Of a stretch of DNA of 64,000 nt, positions 51,867 to 61,001 are shown in pieces. The notes under the pieces were generated by a model. That model was not told where the DNA came from. It made no database searches and worked only from the letters and a program-made list of their open reading frames with translations. Made by a program: the position numbers and the translations under genes. The stretch is from Desulfovibrio sp. (lineage in GTDB: Bacteria > Desulfobacterota > Desulfovibrionia > Desulfovibrionales > Desulfovibrionaceae). Position 1 is the stretch's first letter. Each line of letters starts with the position of its first letter. Where the stretch lies: the NCBI GenBank assembly GCA_017454855.1, contig JAFTCE010000100.1, positions 1-64,000 on the forward strand, in the 5' to 3' direction.

Positions 51867-54800
51867 TTAGTGATAATACTTGGAAAGCAGGGGGAACATT
51901 TGTGGGTTCTTGCGGATAATGTCCTCAAAGCGCTGCATGTAGGCATCGCTCGGCACCTCCCAGTCCGCCTGAAACTCCGCCGCAATCACCCCACGCAAAT
52001 CTTCTCTCTTTTGATGGTATAGCACCATCTCGATATCGTTTGTGCTATTGTCTCGGGCCCTCTCGAGCGCATCGATGGCCTGACGTCTGGCGCAGAGAGG
52101 ATTGGTCAAACGCTGCAGCGTGTCGGCCTCCAGGGCCAGTTGCGTGCGGATGTTTTCTGCCCAAGCACTGGGAACTTCGCCCTTCTTGCCCCGCAGGAAG
52201 GGGAAAAAATTGATTTTGAAAGCGCCCGTGCCTACTCGGCCAATGTCCAGAGAATCTGCGGCATTGAGCAGCATGGCCTCCAGGGTCTGCCCCTTGTGCC
52301 GGTCAATGCTGTCCTTAACCTGCTGTTCGTAGTCCTGGCCCATGACATTTTCACCCAGATACATGCGCATGGCCTCGGTGGTCATGTTGGCGCTGCGTTC
52401 CTCCCAATAGTCCTGTCCGCCACCCTGGCGTCCCAGGTCATGGCCGGCTATGCCGCAGAGTACGGCATTCTTGTCGACCTTGATGCCCTGTTCTTCCAGT
52501 ATATTGCACATGACATTGGCAAAGATATAGGCGCGGGCAATGTGTCCTCTGCCATGCACGGAGGTTCCCATTTCGAAAGTCTTTTCGTGTTCGATGTAGG
52601 GATCCATGATCGTCACGAGGAAGTTGCGCCGCTCAGCCTCATTCTGGGGCATACGCTGTGCATCCGCCGCAGCCGGGAAGGGAGGATAGGGCGGATGCTC
52701 CTCGTCCAGCTTCTGTGCGAGCTGGGGTGTGACCTGGCGCAGCGCAGCACGCAAGGGTTCTGGAAGCAGGGAAAGCTCGCCAGGGAAGGTCGGCGGATCG
52801 CGAAAGTCCTGACCAAGGAGGCGGCCAAGATTGAGGGCATTGCGCTGGAGCTGCATATCGATGACGTTGAAGCGTGCGAAGTCGGGACTTTCCTGCATCT
52901 GTGCGTCTTCCTGCACCTGTGCGTCTTCCTTTATGGCTGCAAGCTGCCCCAGCAGTGTACGCATGGACGGACCGGCCAGACTGGCGTTGAGCTTTTCCAG
53001 CTCGGCCTTGCCCACGGGCGGGTCGCCATGTTGCAACAAGGCCAGGGACATGAAGGCAATGCGTTCCTGTTCGACCATTTTCTCGTCAGACCCAATATCC
53101 GGATCATTGAACGACCTGATGAGTTCGTTGAGATCCTTCTCCATGTCCTGGCTGAAACCGGCTATGCGCTGGAAGACATCTTCAGGCGCAAGAGGCTGAT
53201 CGGCGCTGAGGATGCCCCTGAACAGTTCGCCCTGGACCTTGGCATACTTGAGGATGACCTGCATTTCCGCAGGCGAGCGCAGGGCCTTGGCGGACACGAC
53301 CCATTGGGTGACGGCGGCCTTCTGGGCATCGTTCAAGCCTGCCTTTTCCAGGTCGCGCAAGAGTTCCGCCTTTTGCCTGAGCATGGAGTCTGCCGCTGTG
53401 CTGAAGGCTTGATCCAGGATTTCCTCCACCGTATCGTTGGGGGAGGAGGCCAACCTTTTGTTCACTTCTTGCAAGAATTTTGAGCCCAGCTTGTTCAGGG
53501 CATTGCCCTCCAGCCTGAGCGCGCCCTTGGGCAGTCCTTCTTCCAAGGTCGGGAAATACGCAATATGCTCACGCACCTTGTCGCCCAAATGCCGCAGGTA
53601 CTCCTCCTTGCCCTGCTCCAGAGCGGCAGTGTCGCGGTGCTGCAGGTTGAACGTATCCTGGATTCCGGTCACATCTATGTCATTCATGGCATCCGCTTCT
53701 TCCACCTCTGGCTGCAAAAACGTGATCTTGATGCCCGTGTCGTTGGCATATTGACGCGCCTGGGCAATAAGAGCATCGCGCTCGTCCGCAGGCACATCGT
53801 CCACATTGATGCGGATTTCGGCAATGTCCCGACTGGGAACAAGCGGTCCCTGGATCTGGGCCTCAATGTAGCCTGCGCCATGCAGGCAGGCCTTGGGCTG
53901 GCCGCCGTTGCGGCTTTCCAGAGCGGCCCGGGCCAGGTTGTTTCCATCCACGGAATTCATCTGGGGAAGAAGGTTTTCCAGGCTGTCATGGGTCGCCATG
54001 ACGCTGCGCGTGGCCTCGGAATCGCCAAAGCATTCCGTAAGAAAACCCTTGAAGGTGCTGTAGACCGCTTCCGTTTCGGCAGCGTCCATGCCCTTGAAAT
54101 GATTTCTCATGCTTGCTGGCAGCATGCTCAACTTGAAAGCTATGACGCTGTGCGGGCCAGGAGCAGCGGCAATGTTGTCCAGAAATGCCTCGAAATCCTT
54201 GCGTTCTGCGGAATTTGGATCCTTGAGCGCAGTGATCAGCTGGGCCGGGATGTCTTCCCCAAAACGCTGCCGTTCCAGATGGTCGTTGGCACCGTCCAGC
54301 AGGCGGTAAAAATTCTGCCGACGCTCTTGGGAAACATTGATGCGCGCGGCGAAGAAGGTGTCATTGACAATATACGTCGAACGCTTGGCCACTTCGGGCT
54401 TGAGTACGATAACCGAGCTACCATAGCCGGCATTGGCGCCGAGACCGCCCGTGCGCCCCCTGATATTCAGTGCGCCGTACATGGGGCGCTCATCGGCATT
54501 GACCTCATGCCCCTTGAATTCAGGAAAAAGGACTTCTTCCGTGGAATTGCGCTCGTCCAGATAGCCGGCTGACCTGGGGTCCACTCCCTGGTTGTGCAGG
54601 TGGAAGATATTGACCATGGGTTCGTTGGGATGCTGAAAAATGCTGTTATCCCCGCCGACAAGGAACTCTGTCTTGATGTTGATGGTCAGCTCACTTTTGC
54701 GCAGCGCGTCGCCTATTTCTTTAACCGTGACATTGTCAAGGCCACGGGCCTGCAGTTTGGCCTGTTCCGTCACGGCCGTATTGTCACGCCGTGTGGCACT

Positions 54801-55574
54801 CAAGGCCGCCGTTTCTGTCAGCGACACGAGATTGGCCGCCGTAATGTCGTGTTCCTCCACATGCTGTGGTACTGTGCCGACGCTCGGAAATTGCTTGGTC
54901 AGGGGCTTGGGTCCCAGCACGGCCTCTTGCTCGGGATTGAGGGCATTGGGTAAGCCTTCAAAGTCCAGGTCTGCGCCGGTTTGGGCAATCTGCTCGTTCA
55001 GGCTACGGTTGCTGATCTCTTTCAGCACCAGGGCTTGCAGGTCAAAAAGCTGGGCCGCCGCCTTGCGTGCGTCCACCGCTTTCGCTTTATAGCTCCGTCC
55101 TTCATGCAAAAGTGCGGTCTGTAAGAGATCCATCTCAGCCGTGGTGAAGGACTGGTACACGGCAGAGAGTTCGCTGTTGGAAAGACTCTGCACCGCCGAG
55201 GAAAAAGTCCACGATTTGTCAGCTCGCTGCGCCTCCACGATCTGCCCCAGCTTGTCGAGGCGATCGGTCTGCCGCTGCAGGGCCTTGAGATGGCCCAGCA
55301 ATTTCGCCGCATCCAAGGTTCCGCTGCGGGTGGCCAGCGTCTGGAGAACGTCCCCGGCGCACTTCTGTATGCCCTCCCGGCCACGGGCAATTTTGGTCAC
55401 GGTGCGAAAGCCGGCAAAGGGTATGCTCGCGGATTTGATCTTGTCCAGCCGTATGGGCGCCCCCCCACTGAACTGCACCCGATGATTCCCAAAAACGCCC
55501 GTGGACTCCGTAATCCCACGCTCGGCCAGTTGCCGCTGGCTTTGGATGTAGTCTTGCTGTATCTCTTGCGACAT
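51867..55574 (-). CDS. 1235-residue putative secreted effector: DUF3626-like segment plus HD-type phosphodiesterase domain
   Basis: Start supported by AAGGAGG. No signal peptide or membrane helix; N-terminal 290 residues Gln/Ala-rich and helical. Residues about 295-410 resemble DUF3626 (DERPMYGALNIRG at 362-374, then YGSSVIVLKPEVAKRSTYI), a group I recall as ADP-ribosyltransferase-like, though I am not certain. Residues about 1000-1120 form an HD domain: HGRGH (1007-1011), HD at 1045-1046 in GHDLGRQGGGQDYWEERS, RHKG (His 1093) and NAADSLD (Asp 1107). The following gene encodes a CesT-like chaperone, which suggests type III export. A transferase plus HD phosphodiesterase in one chain recalls Legionella SidE proteins, but homology is unproven. 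Confidence 0.68.
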   Translation of the reverse strand: MSQEIQQDYIQSQRQLAERGITESTGVFGNHRVQFSGGAPIRLDKIKSASIPFAGFRTVTKIARGREGIQKCAGDVLQTLATRSGTLDAAKLLGHLKALQRQTDRLDKLGQIVEAQRADKSWTFSSAVQSLSNSELSAVYQSFTTAEMDLLQTALLHEGRSYKAKAVDARKAAAQLFDLQALVLKEISNRSLNEQIAQTGADLDFEGLPNALNPEQEAVLGPKPLTKQFPSVGTVPQHVEEHDITAANLVSLTETAALSATRRDNTAVTEQAKLQARGLDNVTVKEIGDALRKSELTINIKTEFLVGGDNSIFQHPNEPMVNIFHLHNQGVDPRSAGYLDERNSTEEVLFPEFKGHEVNADERPMYGALNIRGRTGGLGANAGYGSSVIVLKPEVAKRSTYIVNDTFFAARINVSQERRQNFYRLLDGANDHLERQRFGEDIPAQLITALKDPNSAERKDFEAFLDNIAAAPGPHSVIAFKLSMLPASMRNHFKGMDAAETEAVYSTFKGFLTECFGDSEATRSVMATHDSLENLLPQMNSVDGNNLARAALESRNGGQPKACLHGAGYIEAQIQGPLVPSRDIAEIRINVDDVPADERDALIAQARQYANDTGIKITFLQPEVEEADAMNDIDVTGIQDTFNLQHRDTAALEQGKEEYLRHLGDKVREHIAYFPTLEEGLPKGALRLEGNALNKLGSKFLQEVNKRLASSPNDTVEEILDQAFSTAADSMLRQKAELLRDLEKAGLNDAQKAAVTQWVVSAKALRSPAEMQVILKYAKVQGELFRGILSADQPLAPEDVFQRIAGFSQDMEKDLNELIRSFNDPDIGSDEKMVEQERIAFMSLALLQHGDPPVGKAELEKLNASLAGPSMRTLLGQLAAIKEDAQVQEDAQMQESPDFARFNVIDMQLQRNALNLGRLLGQDFRDPPTFPGELSLLPEPLRAALRQVTPQLAQKLDEEHPPYPPFPAAADAQRMPQNEAERRNFLVTIMDPYIEHEKTFEMGTSVHGRGHIARAYIFANVMCNILEEQGIKVDKNAVLCGIAGHDLGRQGGGQDYWEERSANMTTEAMRMYLGENVMGQDYEQQVKDSIDRHKGQTLEAMLLNAADSLDIGRVGTGAFKINFFPFLRGKKGEVPSAWAENIRTQLALEADTLQRLTNPLCARRQAIDALERARDNSTNDIEMVLYHQKREDLRGVIAAEFQADWEVPSDAYMQRFEDIIRKNPQMFPLLSKYYH

Positions 55575-55598
55575 ATTTCCTCCTTAGAAGCATGCCCC

Positions 55599-55880
55599 TC
55601 ATGGGCTTGCAGTTTGCACCCATAGGCAGTCGCCGACATGGCCCGGTGGTCTCCGAGATCGGCTCATGGTGAGGCCGGCCTCCTCCACCTCTTGAGAGCG
55701 CCTCCACTTGCCCAGCACGTCATTGTCGTTGACCTTGATGGTGCGGTCGCCCAGGGCCGTGGTGCCGTTGGCCTGGGCAATGGACTTCCGGCCTTTTTCG
55801 GGATTGGCCTGAATGGCCTGGTTGGCGAAATCCACAAAATTCTTGAACTGCGCGTTGTCACCATTGACATCTAAGGGCAT
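55599..55880 (-). CDS. 93-residue protein ahead of the putative effector, unknown
   Basis: ATG at 55880 with CGGAG eight bases upstream; stop 24 bases before the effector ATG. Hydrophilic, with NAQFKNFVDFANQAIQANPE and a basic C-terminal region (MSRSRRPPG). No domain recognised. Its position as first gene of a three-gene effector unit could make it a small secreted or accessory factor. Confidence 0.55.
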   Translation of the reverse strand: MPLDVNGDNAQFKNFVDFANQAIQANPEKGRKSIAQANGTTALGDRTIKVNDNDVLGKWRRSQEVEEAGLTMSRSRRPPGHVGDCLWVQTASP

Positions 55881-56187
55881 GGGCTGATCTCCGCTGGTTG
55901 CCAACTTCACTGCCAGGCCGCAGGAAGGAGAGCATGAGGCGGGGCAATTTTTTTGTACTGTGCCTTTTTTGAACCCCAACAGCAACAAAAAAATGCTCTG
56001 GGGCCAAGACTAGGCAGCTTTGAATACGTATTACCAGAGAGCTTGGCAAGGATATTTTTGCATCCCAACCCCTGCTTTTGCCGTACAAGGCCATTGCCCG
56101 GCGGGACAATTTGGGATACGAGACTGGGGTTGCGTTTGTGCAAAACACGCGGTTGTTCTCTCCAACACTTTTCAGCAGGTAAGGGTC
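55881..56187. promoter_or_regulatory. divergent intergenic region between effector unit and plsY
   Basis: 307 bases, AT-richer than its flanks, with several A/T runs (55950-55995). It must hold promoters for both directions. I found no convincing sigma-54 or sigma-70 pair and no gene. Confidence 0.4.
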
Positions 56188-56796
56188 ATGCAGGCATTTT
56201 TTTGCATTGTCCTGGGGTATGTGCTGTGTTCCCTGTCCTGGGGGCTGATTATTGCCAAAACCTTTTGCGGCATTGACCCGCGTGAACACGGCAGTCGCAA
56301 CACCGGCGCCACCAATGTGGCCAGATTGTGCGGTTTTGGCTGGGGCCTGGCCACACTGGCCTGTGACATCCTCAAGGGGGCTTTGCCCGTGTGGCTGGCC
56401 CTGCACGTTTGCCCTTCGCCCCTGGCCGTCAGCTGCGTTGGCCTGGCCTGCATCCTGGGCCATGCCTTTTCGTGCTTCTTGCTCTTTCGCGGCGGCAAGG
56501 CCGTGGCCACGAGCATAGGCGTCTTCCTGCCCCTGGCCTTCTGGCCCCTGCTGGCTTGCGCCCTGCTCTGCATTCTTGTCATCTGGCGGAGCGGCTACGT
56601 GTCCTTGGGGTCGCTGACCTTGGTGAGCGCTCTGCCCGTGGCCTTGCTGTGTGCCGGACAATGGGTCTGGCTGCCCTTGTCCTTGTGCGTCTGTCTTCTG
56701 GTGTTCTGGAAGCACAGGGACAACATTGCCCGACTGCACGAGGGCACGGAAAAAAGCTGGCTCAAGGGAGCAGCAAGCAATCCAGCGCAGCCCTAA
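56188..56796 (+). CDS. plsY: acyl-phosphate:glycerol-3-phosphate acyltransferase
   Basis: 202 residues, five or more membrane helices. Conserved PlsY motifs: [19 protein letters not shown] near the N-terminus, [20 protein letters not shown] in the middle and [13 protein letters not shown] at the end. It starts phospholipid synthesis by acylating glycerol 3-phosphate in the inner membrane. ATG at 56188 after AAGGG; the open frame extends upstream without support. Confidence 0.94.
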   Translation: MQAFFCIVLGYVLCSLSWGLIIAKTFCGIDPREHGSRNTGATNVARLCGFGWGLATLACDILKGALPVWLALHVCPSPLAVSCVGLACILGHAFSCFLLFRGGKAVATSIGVFLPLAFWPLLACALLCILVIWRSGYVSLGSLTLVSALPVALLCAGQWVWLPLSLCVCLLVFWKHRDNIARLHEGTEKSWLKGAASNPAQP

Positions 56797-56956
56797 AAGG
56801 CCCTAGACGGCAAACCCGACGTCAGGCAGAGCCTTGTGCCATGACAGTCTGGAGTTTTTTTCGAAGGCGTCATGAAGGTGCCTCTGCAAGAAGAATCTCG
56901 AGTTTTGCCACAAAGGACTTCATGGTATAACAATGGAAGAACTAAGGAGAACCGCT

Positions 56957-58429
56957 ATGGCTAGTGCGGATTTTCCGACCTATCGCGGTCGTATGGAATA
57001 TGTTTGTCTGGATTGTGGCGCCCGCTACCCTGGCGACAGCCTACTCTATACCTGTCCCCATTGCGGGGGCGTGTTTCTTTTGGAAAATTTGGATTTTGAT
57101 CAGCTCCGCGAACGCAGCGGGACGCAATGGCGGGAGCTTTTCGACGCGCGCTCTTCGTCTAGGGCCAGGGCCTTCAGGGGCATCTTCCGCTACTATGAAT
57201 TGCTGGCGCCGCTCATGGAAGAGGAAGACATCGTCTACTTGGGCGAGGGTCTGACGCCCATCGTGGAAGCATCTCCGGCCTTGCGCGACCGCGTGGGTCT
57301 GCCCTTTGCCTATAAGAACGACGGACAAAATCCCAGCGCCTCCTTCAAAGACCGCGGCATGGCTTGCGCCTTCAGCTTTCTGAAATGGCTCTGCCGCCGC
57401 CAGCAATGGGACGAAGTTCTCACGGTCTGCGCCTCTACTGGCGACACGTCGGCGGCGGCTGCCCTGTATGCGGCCTATGTGGGTGCGCCCCTCAAATCCG
57501 TGGTGCTTCTTCCCCACGGCAAGGTCACGCCGCAACAGCTCTCGCAGCCACTGGGCAGCGGCGCCACTGTGCTGGAATTGCCCGGGGTCTTTGACGACTG
57601 TATGAAGGTCGTGGAAATCCTGGCAGAACAATATCGGGTGGCCCTGCTCAATTCCAAGAACAGTTGGCGCATTTTGGGGCAGGAATCCTTTGCCTATGAG
57701 ACGGCCCAGTGGTACGGATGGGACGTGAGCGATATGTGCCTCTTCGTTCCCATCGGCAATGCCGGCAATGTGACAGCCATCATGTCTGGCTTTCTCAAGC
57801 TGCTGGATTTGGGCATTATCAGCAAGCTGCCGCGTCTTTTTGGGGTGCAGTCCGAACACGCGGATCCGGTGTGGCGATACTATGACGCGCCCAAGGATGC
57901 CCGCCACTGGCAGCCCGTGACGGTGACGCCCAGCGTGGCCCAGGCCGCCATGATTGGCAATCCCGTCTCCTTCCCGCGCGTGCGTGCCCTGGCCGAACGT
58001 TTTATCGACAAAGGGGGCGAACACGCCTTTCAGGTGATCCGCGTCAGTGAGCAGCAGATCATGGATGCCATGATCATGGCCAACCGCCACGGGCACATTG
58101 CCTGCACCCAGGGCGGCGAATGTTTGGCAGGGCTGATCAATGCCAGGCTGCTGGGACTTGTGGAGCGGCACGAACACGCCGTATTGGATTCCACAGCCCA
58201 TGCCCTCAAGTTTGCCGGTTTTCAGGACATGTATTTCAACGACGCCTTTCCACCGGAATACCAGGTGAAGCCAGATAAAAGCCTGGCCAACAAGCCAGAA
58301 CTCTTGCTGCCCGAAAGTGCGCGCCAGGGCAAGGATGTGGCCGAATTTGCCCGCCTGGGGGCACAGGCAGTGGTGGCGCGGCTGGGATTGCAAAAAAAAG
58401 AGGACATGCGTCCCAAGGCAGATGCCTAA
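56957..58429 (+). CDS. thrC: threonine synthase
   Basis: 490 residues from the ATG at 56957 (AAGGAG eight bases upstream; an earlier ATG at 56933 lacks a site). An N-terminal zinc-ribbon-like pair (VCLDCGARYP, YTCPHCGGVF) precedes the PLP fold; the PLP lysine lies in QNPSASFKDRG, and the phosphate loop includes PIGNAGNVTA. It converts phosphohomoserine to threonine, downstream of asd in the same pathway. The protein is on the long side for the family owing to the zinc-ribbon head and C-terminal extension. Confidence 0.94.
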   Translation: MASADFPTYRGRMEYVCLDCGARYPGDSLLYTCPHCGGVFLLENLDFDQLRERSGTQWRELFDARSSSRARAFRGIFRYYELLAPLMEEEDIVYLGEGLTPIVEASPALRDRVGLPFAYKNDGQNPSASFKDRGMACAFSFLKWLCRRQQWDEVLTVCASTGDTSAAAALYAAYVGAPLKSVVLLPHGKVTPQQLSQPLGSGATVLELPGVFDDCMKVVEILAEQYRVALLNSKNSWRILGQESFAYETAQWYGWDVSDMCLFVPIGNAGNVTAIMSGFLKLLDLGIISKLPRLFGVQSEHADPVWRYYDAPKDARHWQPVTVTPSVAQAAMIGNPVSFPRVRALAERFIDKGGEHAFQVIRVSEQQIMDAMIMANRHGHIACTQGGECLAGLINARLLGLVERHEHAVLDSTAHALKFAGFQDMYFNDAFPPEYQVKPDKSLANKPELLLPESARQGKDVAEFARLGAQAVVARLGLQKKEDMRPKADA

Positions 58430-58464
58430 TCAAGGGCTTTCCTTGCGCATCTTGCTCGCTCCCC

Positions 58465-58493
58465 TTGACAAGACACGACGTTGCGTCTAGTCA
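58465..58493 (+). promoter_or_regulatory. promoter of tRNA-Arg(TCG)
   Basis: Perfect -35 TTGACA (58465-58470), 17-base spacer, -10 TAGTCA (58488-58493), nine bases before the tRNA. The predicted leader is only a few bases. The same block recurs 130 bases on. Confidence 0.75.
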
Positions 58494-58502
58494 TAGTGCC
58501 GG

Positions 58503-58579
58503 GCGTCCGTAGCTCAGTTGGATAGAGCATTGGCCTTCGAAGCCATGTGTCGGGGGTTCGAATCCCTCCGGACGCGCCA
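58503..58579 (+). tRNA. tRNA-Arg (anticodon TCG)
   Basis: 77 bases, CCA encoded. Acceptor GCGTCCG/CGGACGC; anticodon loop CTTCGAA, anticodon TCG. The first anticodon-stem pair is T-T (TTGGC/GCCAT), so only four pairs form. T-stem GGGGG/CCCTC with one G-U. Discriminator base G. Confidence 0.95.
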
Positions 58580-58594
58580 GAAAGCCCATTCCCC

Positions 58595-58623
58595 TTGACA
58601 AGACACGACCTTGCGTCTAGTCA
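58595..58623 (+). promoter_or_regulatory. promoter of tRNA-Arg(TCT)
   Basis: TTGACA (58595-58600), 17-base spacer, TAGTCA (58618-58623). It differs from the upstream copy at one spacer base and keeps the same distance to its tRNA. Confidence 0.75.
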
Positions 58624-58632
58624 CAAAACAGT

Positions 58633-58709
58633 GCGTCCGTAGCTCAGTTGGATAGAGCAATGGCCTTCTAAGCCATGTGCCGCGGGTTCGAATCCCTCCG
58701 GACGCACCA
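58633..58709 (+). tRNA. tRNA-Arg (anticodon TCT)
   Basis: 77 bases, CCA encoded. Differs from the upstream tRNA at five positions: the anticodon third base (G to T), a repaired anticodon-stem pair, one variable-loop base, one T-stem base (giving a C-T mismatch in GCGGG/CCCTC) and the discriminator (A). It reads AGA/AGG codons. Confidence 0.95.
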
Positions 58710-58861
58710 GAAACTCCACCTCTGCACTGCGCTCTCGCCTTCTCCTTCTTGGCTGTACCGAACGTGGGCTCTGCCCAGCGCTTGACAGAAGCGAATTCGG
58801 TCGCTCTGTGGAGAGGTTTTGGATCATTTGGATCATTCGCTCACTCTCTGCGTGGGAAGCC

Positions 58862-58953
58862 CTAGAGCATTTTGACGTTAACTCTGCACATAGCCGCAGG
58901 ACGTACAGCAGCCTCTAGAATATTTTTGCAAAAAAAACGTCAAAACGCCCTAG
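58862..58953. repeat. 18-bp imperfect inverted repeats with CTAG ends, MITE-like
   Basis: CTAGAGCATTTTGACGTT (58862-58879) and AACGTCAAAACGCCCTAG (58936-58953) are inverted copies with two mismatches, enclosing 56 bases. The right copy contains the TAG stop of the surface-carbohydrate gene. Possible mobile miniature element or REP-like unit; the 240-base gap 58710-58949 holds nothing else recognisable. Confidence 0.5.
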
Positions 58954-60875
58954 TACAGCTCGAGAAGTTCTTTCCAGCGGCGCAGGGATGGGTCTAGTTC
59001 CAGCCAGTCCGGCGGCATGGAGACGGGTTCTGGTCGTGCCAAGACCCGTGCCACGTCCTCCACGGTGCCAATGCGCGGCAGACCAGGCACATCCTGAATG
59101 GGACAGAGATCAAAATCCCCTACTGGCAGCATGACCATGACTGGCAATCCCTTAACGGCGGCTTCCAAGGCCACCGTGGTCGAATTGGCGGCCCAGACCA
59201 GAACTCCAGGCTTCAGTTCGTCGGCAATGCTTCCCTCGACCAGGCTCAGTTCGGCAGCGCGCTTGCCCAAGAGTGCGGCCAAGCTGTGCTGCACGGGCAG
59301 ATATGGATGAGGTTTGACGCGTACTTCCCAATCCTGCAGCAGTCCCGCCTGCAGGGCCTTGGCCAGAAGCTCCAGATGCGCGGCTGTTTCATCGCGAAAA
59401 AAGCTCGTGACCACGAGCAGCCGACGTGTTGTCGACGAGACAGGGCGTGCGGGTTGTGCAGCAGAGGCCAGATACAGATAGCGCAAAGCCTCCACGCAGA
59501 CTACACGCTCTTGCGGCACACCAGCTTCCAGCCACTGCGCACAGGCCGACTGCCCATTGCCACAAATGCGGTCTGGCTGGAACAGGGCTTCCTCACCAAC
59601 ATAGGTGCGGGGATCGTCAAAGTACCGCAAGTCTGTGGGACGGATACAGGAATGTTGCGCCCCCACAACGAGCCCCTTGCCTTTCACATGCATGGCCCAG
59701 GTCAGCATGCGCTCCCAGGGGCAATTTTCCAGGGGGAAAAGCGTCCAGCGTTGCGGACCGGCCAGGTGGGCATAGCGCTCAAAAGCCTTTTGTTGCAGAC
59801 AACGTTCGAGACAACGCCAGCCACGGAAGGATTCCGCCCAACAGGCACCCAGCTCGTTCCAAAAATTGAGCCGTGATCCGGCCAGTCGAAACGCAGGCCG
59901 CACAACGCGTTCCAGCTTCCACGAGGCCAAGGACAGACGAAGATAGCGCAGGCCAGCGGCCAGCACGTCGCCCAAGGTCAGAAATTCCTCCAAATAGTGA
60001 AAGCTGGCGCCGTCCATGTGCGCAGCGCGAAAACGATCGCGCAGCTCCACGCAGCGGGCGAGACTGCCTTGCGGCGAGGGGAAACGGATGAATACCCAGC
60101 GCACGAATTGCCCGCCCACCCGCCGGGCACTGCGGGCCAGGGCATCGTGGAGCGTCTCCCAGTAACGCGAACGAAAACGGCCTTCTTGCGCTGCCGCCAT
60201 GTCAATGTTGGGGAAATAGGTCACGATTGTGGCCGCAGGGCCTTCGGTTTCCGGCAGATCGCGCCCAGGACGCAGCGGACGCAGGCGGCGTCGCACGGTC
60301 CAAAGCCAATGCACAAAGCGCAACAGCGCCCGCAGGGGTGCTGGCAGGCGGGCGTAGCATCGTCGCAAGAGGTTTTGGCCGTGTGGCCTGGGCCGGGGCG
60401 CATCTTCTTCCACAAAGACGCGGTGGCTTGCGGTACACCAACGCAAGAGGGCCGTACGCAGACGGGCGTCGCCGCCAGACACACGCAGAACGGAACAGCC
60501 CTCGGCATCCAGCAAACGTTCCAACGCACGCAGCTTGTAGACCTCATACAGGCCAGGAACCATCTTGGGATGCCGTTCGTAGAGCAGCGAACACCACCAC
60601 ATGGACAGGCTCGTGCCGCATTGCAGCCATTGCTGCACCTCGCGCCCGGCCACGCGCAAATGTCCCAGCTCATAGGCCCACGTGGCCTGCTCAGCACGTA
60701 TGGCCGTCAGGTCTTGGCGCAAGCGTTCTTCCAGGCAGAGTTCCCCGGCAGCGGCATTCCAGCCGTCCCAGCGCACCACAATCCTTTCGGCATTGTCAGG
60801 TCTGGCGTCAGGACCATAGCTCGGGGCCGTGGGCCGAGAGCGGTCAGAACCCACGCAGAGCAGGCATTCCTTCAT
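58950..60875 (-). CDS. surface-carbohydrate biosynthesis protein (TIGR04326-like)
   Basis: 641 residues from the ATG at 60875 (AAGGA upstream). N-terminal region with SLSMWWCSLLYERHPKM and VYKLRALERLLDAEG; C-terminal half glycosyltransferase-like with VKPHPYLP and AANSTTVALEAAVKGLPVMV, which resemble the sugar-nucleotide domain of capsule or sialic-acid transferases. I recall this pattern from a family annotated as surface carbohydrate biosynthesis, but the substrate is unknown. It stands alone and ends inside an inverted repeat. Confidence 0.65.
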   Translation of the reverse strand: MKECLLCVGSDRSRPTAPSYGPDARPDNAERIVVRWDGWNAAAGELCLEERLRQDLTAIRAEQATWAYELGHLRVAGREVQQWLQCGTSLSMWWCSLLYERHPKMVPGLYEVYKLRALERLLDAEGCSVLRVSGGDARLRTALLRWCTASHRVFVEEDAPRPRPHGQNLLRRCYARLPAPLRALLRFVHWLWTVRRRLRPLRPGRDLPETEGPAATIVTYFPNIDMAAAQEGRFRSRYWETLHDALARSARRVGGQFVRWVFIRFPSPQGSLARCVELRDRFRAAHMDGASFHYLEEFLTLGDVLAAGLRYLRLSLASWKLERVVRPAFRLAGSRLNFWNELGACWAESFRGWRCLERCLQQKAFERYAHLAGPQRWTLFPLENCPWERMLTWAMHVKGKGLVVGAQHSCIRPTDLRYFDDPRTYVGEEALFQPDRICGNGQSACAQWLEAGVPQERVVCVEALRYLYLASAAQPARPVSSTTRRLLVVTSFFRDETAAHLELLAKALQAGLLQDWEVRVKPHPYLPVQHSLAALLGKRAAELSLVEGSIADELKPGVLVWAANSTTVALEAAVKGLPVMVMLPVGDFDLCPIQDVPGLPRIGTVEDVARVLARPEPVSMPPDWLELDPSLRRWKELLELY

Positions 60876-61001
60876 CAAACATTCCTTCGTGCTTTGAAAC
60901 CTCACCCTTCAGGGGGGTGCTTGACCGACAGGGGAGCCGGTGCTGCCTCTGCGCCGCTGGGAGCGGACACAATGGGCGGATGAGGTCGGATTGCACCACC
61001 A

